From positions 14,686,720 to 14,750,719 of the forward strand of contig CM034304.1 of assembly GCA_019925795.1 (NCBI GenBank): DNA of 64,000 nucleotides, written 5' to 3'. The translations under genes were made by a program, and so were the position numbers. Each line of letters opens with the position of its first letter. Position 1 is the stretch's first letter. Shown here piece after piece: positions 1 to 12,149 of the stretch. The notes beneath the pieces are model-generated. The model made no database searches. It was not told the DNA's origin and saw only the letters and a list, made by a program, of their open reading frames with translations. This DNA comes from Dendrobium chrysotoxum. Its lineage: Eukaryota > Streptophyta > Magnoliopsida > Asparagales > Orchidaceae.

Positions 1-1997
1 ATATTTAATTCCACATTTCAAAATTAAATTCTCTACACTGTTATTATAGAAATGACTATCTCTATCACTAATGATAACTTTAGGTACTCATAATCTAAAA
101 ATATATATTTTTCTTTAAAAGTTTAATTACTACTAAGCATCAATTTTGGGTGTTGCTATTCCTTCAATCCATTTAAAGACATATTCAATTGCTATCAAAA
201 TATATTGACTTTTATAATATTGAACAAAAGGGCCAATGAATTTTAATCCTCAAACATAAATAATCTCAACTTCTAACATGTTAAGGGGCATTTCATTTCT
301 TTTTGAAATATTTTCTACCATCTAATATCTATCACATCTTTTTATATAATTATTCACATCTTGTAATAAGGTAAGCTAGTAAAATCTAGATTAAAAGATC
401 TTATAAGTTGTTTTCAACCTTCCAAAATGCCCTCCATACTTAAAATCATGACATTGATTAATAATTGATCCAATCACATCTTCTAGGACACACTTCTTAA
501 TGATTTATCTTTATACTTTTAAATAAATAAGGTTCATCTAAAAAATATAATCTAGCATCATGAATAAATTTGTGTCTTTGTGTGTATGCATGTCAACTAG
601 GATAAATCCACTAACAATGAGGCTCATAATGTCAGCATACCAAGGCACACAAAGTGAATGTAATACAAATAGTTTCTCATTAAGGAAGAATTCATTAATG
701 TCACACTTATTATGCTCTTAATCCTCATTTTTAACCCAGATTAATTATCAGACATCTAATCTTAAGATTCTTTTCATTTCTAATATATTTTCATCAAATT
801 CTCTTAACAATAAAATCCATCTAATCAGTATGGGTTTAGCATCTATTTAGTTAAGAAGTATTTGAGGGTAGAGTGATTAATAAAAATAGTAACTTTAATG
901 ATAATTAAATATGATATGAATTTGTCAAAAGTAAATACTATCACTAGCAATTCTTTTCTAGTCATCATGTAATTAAATTGTGTATTATTTAATGTTCTAC
1001 TAGCATAATAAATAGAATGAAATTTCTTATTTAACCTTTATCCTAAAACTTCTCCAATGGTGCAGTCAATAGCATCACACATAAATTCAAAATTTAAAGA
1101 CCATTGAGATGAAATGATGATAGGTGCAATACCTATGCACTTAAGTTTTTTAAATATAGTTAAGCAATCAAAATTGAATTCAAAAGGTATATCCTTCTCA
1201 AGTAAATGACATAGCAATTTAGTAATTTTTTAAGAAATCTTTAATAAAAAGTCTATAAAATCCAGCATGACTTAGAAAACTATGGACTCCCTTAATAGAA
1301 GTAGAAGGGGGAAAATTCTCAATACTTAGATATTTTCTTATTGACCTTCATACCCCTCTCAGAGATTTATGTTTGAGAAAAATGCCTTCATTAACCATAA
1401 ACTAAGATTTCTCTCAATTTAACATAAGGTTACTTTCCTCACATCTCTTTAAGACCAATTCCAAGTGATTTAAATAAATTCCAAAAGTCATTCCAAAAAT
1501 TAAAAAAAAAAAATCTATAAAAATGTCAATGTCCTGTTATATTAAATCTAAAAATATAGACATCATACATTATTGAAATGTTGTAGAATTAGTGTATAAA
1601 CCAATGGGCATTCTTTTGAACACAAAAGTTCTATAAGCACTTCTGAATGTCCTCTTATCTTATTCTTTTGATGAAATTAGAATCTGATGGTATCTAAAAT
1701 ATTCATCCATAAAATAATAAAAATAATGTATGACTAATCTATCAAGCATCTAATCAATAAAAGGATATGGTAAAATGATCCTTCCTAGTAGTTTTGTTGA
1801 GCTTCCTATAATTTAAAAAATCCTTCACTCTATCATAGTGGAAAATGATCCTTCTGAGTAGCTTTGTTGAGCTTCCTATAATTTATATAAATCCTTTACC
1901 CTATCATAGTCTTAATCAGAATAAGTTCATTCTTTTCATTAGTGATGATAGTTAACCCTCTTTATTTATTACACAATTAATTATTCCAACCCAGCCA
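1..1997 (-). mobile_element. Degenerate Athila-like Ty3/gypsy pol (RT, RNase H, integrase), cut by the window edge
   Basis: Reading the minus strand downward, recognisable pol domains occur in the normal gypsy order. Reverse transcriptase is at about 1990-1530, with words like YRKLNK and a decayed form of the Athila 'CFLDGYSGY' block. RNase H is at about 1220-800, with words like CDAID and YYASRTLN. Integrase is at about 700-1, with a decayed zinc-finger part (NNYIKRCDRY) and a core containing QYILIAIEYVFKWIE. The RT wording is that of the Athila lineage; this is recalled family knowledge, not a search. Many stops and frameshifts break every frame, so this is a dead copy. The element runs off the left edge, so its 3' end and LTR are not seen. 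At 1998 it is interrupted by L-unit E. The gag half that should lie beyond is not found in the window. Confidence 0.85.
1772..1911 (-). repeat. 70-bp tandem duplication inside the Athila-like RT
   Basis: A block beginning aaaatgatcctt at 1772 is repeated from 1842 with few changes. The two copies share the phrase gttgagcttcctataattt. Seventy is not a multiple of three, so the duplication itself shifts the RT frame. It lies just where the conserved YRKLNK-type segment is encoded on the minus strand. Confidence 0.85.
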
Positions 1998-4900
1998 TGT
2001 TGACCTCATTTTTGTATGAGGTCACTAGGACCAATCCAAATCCCAGATCCATTTAAACTCTAGATCAATCCAGATCTCAGATCCTAGGATTTATCCAGAC
2101 CCTAGATCTACCTAAACCCTAAGATTTATCCAGACCCTAGATCTACCTAGACCCTAGGATTAATCTAGATCTTAGATCATGCTAGATTCAAATCAAGCCC
2201 AGACTTCAAACCTATCTAGACTTTAAACACATCCAAATCTCAATTCTAATCTAAACCTTGAGCCTGCCTATGATATAGCTTTAATCCTATCCAATCATTT
2301 ATGATCACTCAAATGATTATCAATGATTTGGATAATTTAAATTCAAGCACCTAAATCCAAAACAAGCTCAAGTCCAGAAATCTAGAATAAAATCTAACGT
2401 TCAAAGGCGCTATCATGAAAGCCTTTTACAATAATTTTTTCAAACACTTCAAATCCTAGTCAAATGACCCCTGATTCTTTTCCACATGTTCACATGGGTA
2501 CAAAAGGACCTTTACACCTAATGTCCTTGCCATGTCCTCTCCCACTTTCTCCCAATAATTCTAGCACACATTGCGAGCATAAGAGAGGTAGCTAGATCAA
2601 TCAAGACCCTCCATTCAATCCAAGGACACTTCAATTGAGCAAAAGGAGAAAATAGGGTTCATTCAATCCCTAGCCCTATCTCTCTACCCTTAACTCCTCC
2701 AGACCAAGACTATTCTCATTTTGGCTCCCCAGGCATTCCCGAATAAGTTCCATGTTAAGATCCAATAATTAGCAGCTGCTGGCGATGAGATCTCTGACGA
2801 GCTGATGCTAGAGTCCGTCTAACTCAACTTCCCGTCGATCCATAGCATTTCAGATCGTGGCCTCAACTAGGAAAAGTTGCGTGGAAAATCAACAAGCTTC
2901 AAGAATAAAAAAATTTTAAAATCAAACAGTTAGATCTCTCAAAACCCTAACCCTAGGTCACAACGCTTAGGATAATTCAGCTTTTCAATAAGTACATTTA
3001 AGATCATTTAATCACTTCCCCATGAACTATGTTCATGATCTAAATCTAAGCTTAAAATTTTATGCATTTTGATCGAATATTTTGAGAAAATGATCCATTT
3101 CTTGAATTTAGGGCTTCGGTTTGATAGTGCATGAACTGCACATTTATTGAGTCATTGATCTTGATCAATAGCTCTGATCACGCCATTCCACAGCCTTTCT
3201 TAACCGTGCGGTATGTGCGGTTGTTTAGATCTCGATCTAATGAGATCAAGACCATCCACTTGAAATAGTAGATGATCCAACGGTGAACAAGAGCTGCTGA
3301 TGTATATTAGTAAAGCATGTGGGTCCGTCGCTATTTTAATCATCGGGCAATGATTGCGTCACTGTGCAATCATTGTCAATGATTGGCCGCCACCTCCATT
3401 TTTTGAATGGACGAACCGGACACTGTTATGCATCCCTCCCACTGCCGGATTAGAGCTTAATTAGTTTTAAATTAAATTTAAATTATTTTAAATCCAGATT
3501 TCTTTCAAAAATTCTTTTAAAATTAAATATAAATTCAAAAATACATAAAATATATCAAAATTTCAAAAATTTTAAAATTTTTAATTTAAAAATAAATTAT
3601 CTTAAAATATCTTATATAATTTAATTAATTTTTAAATAATTAATTTTTAAAATATTTAACTAATATTTAATAAAATATTAATTTAAATATTTTTAAAAAT
3701 CAAATTTTTTATTTTTTAAAATACCTTAAATATTTAATGATATTATTTAAAATATTTTATCTTAAAATTTTAGATATTTTCCTTAAGTATTCTAAATAAT
3801 TTAAATATTTTTAAATTTGATTAATTTTAAAATAATATTAACTTAATTATTTTAAATTTAAAGTTTTTTTTAAATATTTTAACTAAATTATAAAATTTAT
3901 TTTAAATATTTTAAAATTAAAATCAAATCCAAAATATTTAATATATTTTAATTAATTTATATCATTTAAAATATTTAAATCATTAATTAATATTTAGATA
4001 ATTAAACATTTTATATTCTCAAAAGTTAATAAGTTTATATTAAAAATATTTTAAACTATTAAAGTAATATTTTAAAATATTTTAATTTGAAATTAAAATT
4101 AATTTAAAATATATTTTATATTTTAAATAATTTCTAATTAATTAATTATTTAAGTAATATTTAATTAAATTAAATTTAAAATTTTTTGAAAACTTTAAGA
4201 AATTTTTTTTAAATAATTTAAAATTTTTAGAGAACAATTAATATTTAATTAAATATAATTTAAAAATTATTTTAAATATTAATTAATTTTAAATTAATTT
4301 AAATACTTTCATTAACATAAAACTTTAAAAATTCAAATTAATTCAAACAAATATATATAATACCTTAAAATTTTCAAAATTTTAATTTCTTTAATTTAAA
4401 ATTAATTTCAAAATTAAAAACTTAATTTATATTAAGTAATTATAATTATTTAACTATTTTAATATTTAATTAAATATTTTGAAAATTAAAAGTTTATTTT
4501 TAAATTATTTTAAATAATCAAAGGATCTCTCAAAAATATTTTTAAATTATTTTGTTGATATTTTAAGTTTTGAATTTCAATACTTATATTTTCATATATA
4601 TGTTTACATATATATTTTAAAATTTTATTTTAAATTTATGTATGGATATGTTAAATCTTTAAGTTTTGAGAGATTCCTTGAAATTTGAAATATAGTTTGA
4701 GTTTGAATGAACAGAATTCATGGGGGAGGTTTAGTGAATAGTTGTATTCCAAGTATTCACGAATCAAAGCTTTATGTATATTAATTACCTTCAACTCTTG
4801 CACACGTAGGATGCACGTACATACACTTAGCCTAGGTTCTCCTAGTCTAAGGACTTGATTGTGATTGTGTATGCATATATATGTTTATTAAGGGTTACTA

Positions 4901-7900
4901 GAATTTTGATTCAAACCTACTTAACCTAGTGACATCTTAAGGACAAAATTAAGGACATGTCGTAGGCAATTTAGAGAAATTTTAGAAAATAAAATATACC
5001 TATATTGGATGTGAGACTTTAAACATTCAAAAATAGTGACATCTCTAGCCTTAAGAAAATTTCTCACTAGTTTTGAAAATCATTAAGCCATTAAATTAAT
5101 TAATTCAAAATTAATGCATTAATTAAGCTTTAAAACTTTTAAAAATTATAATAAATCAAATTTAAATCCAAAAATTACATATAATCCTCAAATTGACCAA
5201 AACTTAAACCTTAACTTAAGAAAATTAAAATCCCTTTGATTTGACATCAAATTTACCCTTAATTTAATTTTAATTAAAAATTCATATTTAATTAATATAA
5301 TTAATTAAACTTATTTAAAAATCCCAAAAAATTTTAAATACTTAAGGACCCCTCCCTGGGTAATTCCTGATCTTTGGAGGTGATTTTAAAAAGTTTGGAG
5401 TTCATTTGAATTCAAATCATTAAAAGCTCTTAATTAAAATAATTTTAATAATTCAAATAAATACTCAAACTTCTATAAATTATAACTAATTTCATGAAAT
5501 TTCAAATTGAGCAAACGTAAAGGCATTGGACTCCATTTGGTGTCTAATATTTATTAAAAATATCAAACTACTAGAAACAATTCAAATTTAAAAAGTCAAA
5601 TATTTGGTCAACTCTTAGTCAAATTTCAAGATAAAACTTCAAAAATTTATAACTAATTCTAGAAAAATCTAATTCCAGTAAACTTATAATCTAATTACTC
5701 ATCTTAAGGTCTATTATTTAATAAAAATATTAACTTTCCTGAAATTAATTTTAATCTAAAAGTCAGAATTTGACCCTTTAATTAAATAATTAAAATAATC
5801 TAAAAATTTTCAAAAATTTAAAAATCATTCAAAATTCCAAAAAATATTAATCTAACTTTAAAAATAGCAACTAATCATTCCTAATTAATATTCATCAACT
5901 TTTAAACCCTAATTAATTTAATTCATTTAATTATATCAGTTATTACTAGGTAATCTAGGCCTACGAGACTATTAACTTAGCCCCAAAGAATATGAAATAA
6001 ACTTCATAGCCCTAGTGAGTAACAAAGGTGGTAGTCATTTAACATTCAAAAATAAACTTTAAAATTAATTTCAAATTATTAATATTTAATCTTTAATTAA
6101 AATTTTTCTTAAGCCTTTCAATCAACCAGAACATAAATTAACTTTAACCAATTGTCCTACCTAGGATATATCCAAACCAGACAGCCTACCTCACACATTT
6201 TAGATGGCTTGCTAGGACAATTAACTCTAGTCTTAGGCTAGGCCAGTGTTTACTTTTATGCTATATGCTAGGTTTTCCATGGTTTTCACTACATGTGAGT
6301 TGTTAGTATAAATTGATATGTTTATTTATTTAATTTTTGTAATATGTGTATTAATGTGATAGGCATTAGATTTACTATTAGATTATGGACAATTTAAATT
6401 CTAACATAATCTTATGTAGGTGGTCATGCTCATATAGGGCAATTAAAATAAAAAAGGCATAAAATTAAGCTTTAAATTAACGATATTTTCTATAGGTTCT
6501 TCAGAAATGCTAAGTCTCCCTTTTAAATTAAAAGAGCATGGCTAAGTGTGGCTAGTTTGAGTATTTTAAATTTTATTATATAATTATTTGGGATGATTTA
6601 ATTATAATTGCTTAGGATAACCCCATAGATTATTCGAGTCTAGATTTTAATTTTCATTTGAATGTAATTTAATTATATTTGAGTTATAATGTTAAAGTAC
6701 TTTAAGATGGGATGTTAAGAATCCAATTTGGAATCCAAAGAGAAAGGGACATCCCTTAGGGGAGAGTTCCTCTCTATTTGGAGATCCAAATTAGGATGAC
6801 TTTAAAATATCCAAAGAGAAAAAATAATGCCCCTTTCGAGGGAAAGTTTCTTTTTATTTAGATATCCAGACCCGATAGATCCAAGGAGCCCGTAGAAGGA
6901 CGAAGAAATAGAGAACGAGAAGAATCTCATTCTTAAAGTCACTTGTGTCTTAGGATTAGAAATCATGGCTTATTGTTAGTGGTACTCGGTCAGCTTTAAT
7001 TTCAGTAATTCTGAATTATAATATTAAGTGGCACTTACCACATGGACATTTAATTTGAATATTTAATTTAATTAATTAATTAATTAATTGAATTTAATTG
7101 TGTAATAAAAAATGCCTACTTTTCTTAGTTTTCTTTTATTGCATGCTATATTTGATTTAGCCTAGAACTCGATCGGAGGCTCGTGAGGGTATGCTTAAAA
7201 ATATTTTCTACTTAAAATTAAAATTAAAATTTTTAAGCTCACATAAAAATTCTAACATTTTAAAAGTAAGCTCAGTATTATCGAGGGTCTCATGCATATA
7301 TTTTGAATACTTCTCTTCCTTGTTAGGCACCTCCTCTCCTGTAAATTCTAGTAGGCCACCTGACCTATCAGGGTGTTATCCTGTTAAGGGGATATTGTGC
7401 AATCTTTAGGATAAAATTATTTTTAAGCCTTTTTTGAAAACTACTTCATATTCAATTTTAAATATTCATCGAGTCAATTTATATGCATTACATTAGAATT
7501 AAATTAAAAAGTGTATAAATATATAATAGCATTCTATTTTAAGCTTCATATTACCCAATATAAGTTAAGGGGAAAATTAAGATTTGTTCTAGATGTCAGC
7601 CCCATTTCCTCAAACTTAACTAAATAACGTCCCTACCACTCTTACATAAAAGACCAGATACATAGTTTTAAAGAGCCTAGGTGGTTAGCTGGCTCCCCAA
7701 TCTAGGCCAGGGTAAGTCTAAATTTACACTGCATTAGCTAGGCTTGGGCTACTAATTTTCAGTATCTAATTTAGACTTAGGTTCTGAGGCAGGCTCAACC
7801 TATAAGACCTTAACCTTCGAGAATTGAATCCCAACTTTCTAATAAAATTAACATGTCAAACTTAAATCTCTTTCAATTCAAATTTAAAACAAACACTTAT

Positions 7901-8559
7901 GATAGGCTGTGGTGTTTCTGAAATATTTCAAAATCCCAAAGTACCTCCTACCATTTCTCCTTTGACCTCTAGAAATAAGTTCTCCATTTTGATCCAATCC
8001 CCGTTAAATTTCTAACGTCGCTTCCTTTGACATCAAGCCTTAAAATCTCAAATAAAATTTCTACCATTATTTTAATTGAGAGTATTCGTAGGGAATTCAA
8101 CTTTCTTATGATGTAATTAATTACGAGGGCTTGCGCTCATTGAAAATTTAATAACCCAGATCAAACAATTTTTTTAAAATTAATCTTTTCAAAAATTTAA
8201 TTATCTTTGGAAAAAATAAAACTTGACAATCATTATCGTCATTTTAAGATATATCATTCTATTATCATAATTTTGATTATAAAATTAATGATCTCTTACC
8301 TGGATCATTATAGTCAAACATTCGATCAAATAATATTTTGATCCTTCGGGATCATATTTTGTCTTTCCCTGAGTTAACTATAATAATTAGGATAAATTCA
8401 AAGTTTTGTAATCTGAACTTATTAGGGAATGATATTTTTACTTCCCAAGATGATATATTATTCATAATAGAGTGTTCGATTTCAAAATCATAATTTTAAC
8501 AATTAATCTTTCCCAAAGAAAATTAATTTTTTTAAAACTCTAAAAACTTTTTTTAAACA
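1998..8559 (+). mobile_element. L-unit E: 6.56-kb non-coding LTR-like repeat (full length)
   Basis: The unit starts TGTTGACCTC, immediately beside the Athila-like pol, and ends in CA. Inside is the same series of short conserved blocks found in the other L-units, in the same order: a 'tctaggcctacgagactatt' block near 5955, 'tagtcttaggctaggcc' near 6225, a 'gagcatggctaag' block near 6535, a 'gatatccagacc' block near 6860 and a 'gatgtcagccccatttcctc' block near 7595. Between them lies extremely AT-rich DNA, especially 3440-5300, with no credible ORF. The first 27 bp hold a 9-bp inverted repeat (tgacctcat/atgaggtca). Length and ends match L-unit D (6.5 kb). I see no repeat shared by the two ends of the unit, so it resembles one very long LTR rather than a small complete element. 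Confidence 0.7.
2056..2185 (+). repeat. 35-bp minisatellite in L-unit E
   Basis: A unit containing ccagaccctagatctacct repeats from 2091 and again from 2126, with weaker copies on each side. A related set of words (agatctacctaaatcctag on the minus strand) lies at 34370-34440, in the matching end of L-unit D, so the repeat is part of the family's own structure. Confidence 0.7.
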
Positions 8560-8765
8560 AACAAGCCACTATCAGAAATAGAATAAATAATACTTATGTA
8601 AAATCATTTTAAGATATCATTCATCACCACTTACTTCATAACAAAATTTAACCTTCTCTATAAATCAGCTCTAGGTTGACAAGCTTCCTCTAATAGAATC
8701 TTATGCATACATATGAATAGAGTAATCCCTTGAATATCAATAATATACCACTATTTTGTTAGCTT
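8560..8765. other. Unassigned spacer between L-units E and C
   Basis: About 200 bp of AT-rich sequence separates the CA end of unit E from the TG (read on the plus strand) that closes the inverted unit C. No ORF, RNA gene or recognised repeat is visible. It could be a remnant of the sequence both units inserted into. Confidence 0.5.
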
Positions 8766-10753
8766 TGTTGAAAAGTACAAAGCAATTTATGAATATATTT
8801 TCTTTGAAATTTTTTTTCTTTTTAAAATTTTAATTTTGAAATCGAACACATCATTATGAATGATATATCACCTCGGAAGATAAAATTATCATTTTCTAAC
8901 AAGTTCATATCACAAAACTATAAATTTCATCATAATTATTATAGTCAAATTAAAGAAGGAACTACATATGATCCTAGAGAGTCAAAATAATATTCAATCA
9001 AATATTTAACTACGATAATCTATATGTGTTATCATTTATTTCATATTTAATGACATATTCATAAATGATATATCTCTCCAGGGAAAGAAGATATCAGTCA
9101 TTGTCCGTAGTTTGAATATGACGATAATGATCATCATTGATATTACTTTTTCCAAAGAAAGTAATTTTATTTTTACCACTCTATTTAAGAACTAAATAGA
9201 ATAGAATTCGATTATTTATAGGGTCTTGAATCTCCTATGAAGATAAGCCTTCATAATTAATTACATCGTAGAAAGTTTTGAATTTTCTACAAACACTCTT
9301 GATTAAAATAATCGTAGAAATTTCATTTAAAGTTTTCGAGTGACATGAAAGGAGTGAGGTTAGAATTTTAATAGGGATTGGAGCGAATTTGAACAGTTAT
9401 TTTGAAGCCCAAAGGATTTAAAGTAAGAGGTGTTTTGGAATTCTAAAATAATTCAGAAATACGCCATTCTACTTTTTATACTGGGCTTTAAATTTTGGGT
9501 TAGAGAAAAATTTTAATGTAAGTTATCATTTTATTAGAAAGTTGGAATTAGATTCTCGATGTTGGGGACATATAATTTTAGGTCTGTCCCGAAACCTATG
9601 TCTAAGTTGGGCACCAATTCATGATGACCTAAACCTAGCTAATGACATGTAAATATGGGCTTATCTTGGCCTGGATTGGAGAGCTAGCTAACCACTTAGT
9701 CATTTTAAAATCATATATCTAATCTTTATAAAAGATGGGTAAGGTTTTTATTTTATGTTTTGAGAAATTGGGGCCAATGTCTAGAGAATGTCCTAAGTAG
9801 CCCATTTACTTATATAGGGTAATTATACACAAATGTAATTAAATTTTATTTCTTTAATTTATTTCTAATTCAATACATACTGATTGACCTTGTATGCATA
9901 AATGGCATGAATCCGTTTAAAAACTTGGTTTAGAAAATAAATAGAGCTGCACCCTAATAGGTCAAGTTGTTTGCCATAACTCGCAGGCAGGGAGATGCCT
10001 AGAAAGAAAGAGAAGTCATAACATGTATGTATGAGACCCTAAGTGTGCCTAAGCTTACTTCTTAGAATCATTTATCTTCCTATGTTGGCTTTCTGTTTTA
10101 AGTTACAAGTAGAAACAATTTGGCCTTAGAGAGCCTAATCGCATCCAGACTAAAATCAAAGGGGCATGCAGAGTAAGAAACCTATAAAAATTTACAAAAC
10201 TCATAATGCACAAAAAATAAATAAGCCAATCATATCAAACCATCAAAATATATCAAATGAATATAAAAAATGTCATATGGCAAGTGCCACTTAATTACAA
10301 CCTAGGGTCTGTAAAAATTAAAAGTACCCAGATACCACTAATAATAAACCCATATTCTAATCCTAATAAGAACTCAAGTTTCTAAAATGAGATATTTCTT
10401 CTTCGTGACCTTCATTTCTTCATCTTCTTCCCTTCTTTGAGCTTCTTGGATTTGTTAGATCTGGATATTTTGGATTTTAGGCTTATCTTAATTAGAATTT
10501 CTAAATGAAAGGAACTCTCTCCTAAGGGATATTTTCTTCCTCTTTGGACTTCAAATTGGATATTTAAATATCCCATTTTAGTTAAACTTTCACAACACTT
10601 TAAATTTTGAATTACATATAGAAAATTAAAAAGACTCTAATACAACCTACATGGTTATGTATAAAACTATAAACATCCCAAGTATTTATATAATCAAATT
10701 GCTCTCATTTGAGCAAAAAGAACACTTAGTCATGCTCTTTTAAGTTTTTTTTT

Positions 10754-10784
<31 letters not shown>

Positions 10785-12100
10785 GGGGCGGGGGGTGGGG
10801 GCTTGGTATTTAAAGCATTAATAAAAAATTTTGTTGATTATAATTTAATTAGCCCCCTTTTCTTTTAGCTCTATATGAGCATAGTCACCTGTAGAAGATT
10901 TCATTAGTAAGCAGATCATCTTAACCGAGAAAATTCTAATGCCCATCACACCATATCATAGGTAACATGACAAAGGAAAATATTATATCATAAACAATCA
11001 CAATAATTAAGTCATAACAACCAATATGTAGTGAAATCAGTGAAAAACTTTATCACACAAATGGAAGAAAATAAAGAACATTGGCCTTGCCTAAAACTAA
11101 GATTAGTTGTCATAACAAACCATCTAAAGTATGTGCATCAGACTGTGTGGCTTGGATATATCCTAGGTTGGGATGTTGTTGGCGTTTTCTAATGATTTTT
11201 GGTTTGTTGTAGGTCCAAAGGACTTTAATATGAGTTTAATCATTAGTATTTTGTTGTTCATTTTAGGATGAATTTATATTTGTTGAGTGATTATTACCTT
11301 TGTTTACACTAAGGCCGTGAGGTTTATTTCAACCTCCTTAAGGCTGATTTATTAGACTTACGGGCCCGGGTTACCTAATAGTAACTAATATTTTTTAAAT
11401 AATTTAGTTAGTTTAAATTAAGAGTTGATGATTTCTAGTTAATTGGTTGCTGATTTGATTCATTATATTAGTAACTTTCTTCTATTTGCCATTAACTGAT
11501 TCATGTGTTGTCACAATGGGCACAAGAACCAAGGTCTCCTTAGGACATGTAGCCCCGCAACTCGAGGTAGTCCATCCCAAAAATCTAGTTGATGTAGTCA
11601 TATTAAGGCTTTAATCTTGGTTAAATAATTAATAATTAATTATTTTTATATTTTTTCACGCCATTGAATCCGTTCATGGTGTTGTCAGCCTAAAAACTTC
11701 ATCAACGAAATGTTTGTTGTGTATTTTGGGGTTGGTTATCTGATTATATTGATTGGATTGATATTTTGCCTGAATTTTAGTCATTTGTTTAATTTTGGAA
11801 TTTATGAATTATTTTAATTAGTTAATTATAGGGTCCAATTTTTGACTTTTTGATTTAGATTAAGTTATGGAATTTTCTTATTTTTTATGAATATTATACT
11901 CTAAGATGAGTAAAATAATACTAAGTTTGCTCAATTTGAGATTTTCTATAATTAGTTATGAATTTTAAAAGTTTGTACATTTAATTAAATTATTTAGTTA
12001 CTGAATTAGGGAGATTTTCTTATTTTTGCACCAAACTCACTATAAACCCTTTTAAATCACTCCCAAAAGTCAAGGATGACTTATTAATATTAATAAAAAA
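8766..12100 (-). mobile_element. L-unit C: inverted, 5'-truncated copy of the L family
   Basis: From 8766 the sequence follows the reverse complement of unit E: compare 'ttttgaaatcgaacacatcattatgaatgatatatcacc' region at 8837 onward with the complement of 8400-8500. The conserved blocks appear in minus orientation: gatatccaaat-type block 10300-10560, the gagcatagtcacc block near 10875, the cttggatatatcctagg block near 11150, the gaggtttatttcaacctcc block near 11320, and the duplicated ccttaggacat module at 11505-11590 with a shorter second copy near 11650-11705. It stops near 12100, where homology switches to plus orientation (unit G), so roughly the first 3 kb of the unit is missing. Confidence 0.65.
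10745..10801 (+). repeat. T19-G25 homopolymer junction with further G runs
   Basis: Nineteen T (10745-10763) are followed directly by 25 G (10764-10788), then C, six G, T and five G. In sister L-units the same spot reads only tttattt-ggggg-ctaagc (22386-22402) or aaaagggggacttagc (30035-30050), so both runs grew from short ancestral runs. G-rich DNA like this can form quadruplexes and is prone to length error in sequencing. Confidence 0.95.
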
Positions 12101-12149
12101 TATCATGATAAAAAATTTACACATTATAATTTAAAATTAACTAAAATTC

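Noticed and set aside
2938..2960. Telomere-like aaaaccctaaccctagg
   Set aside because: Only about two imperfect CCCTAA units, inside L-unit E. Not an interstitial telomere array.
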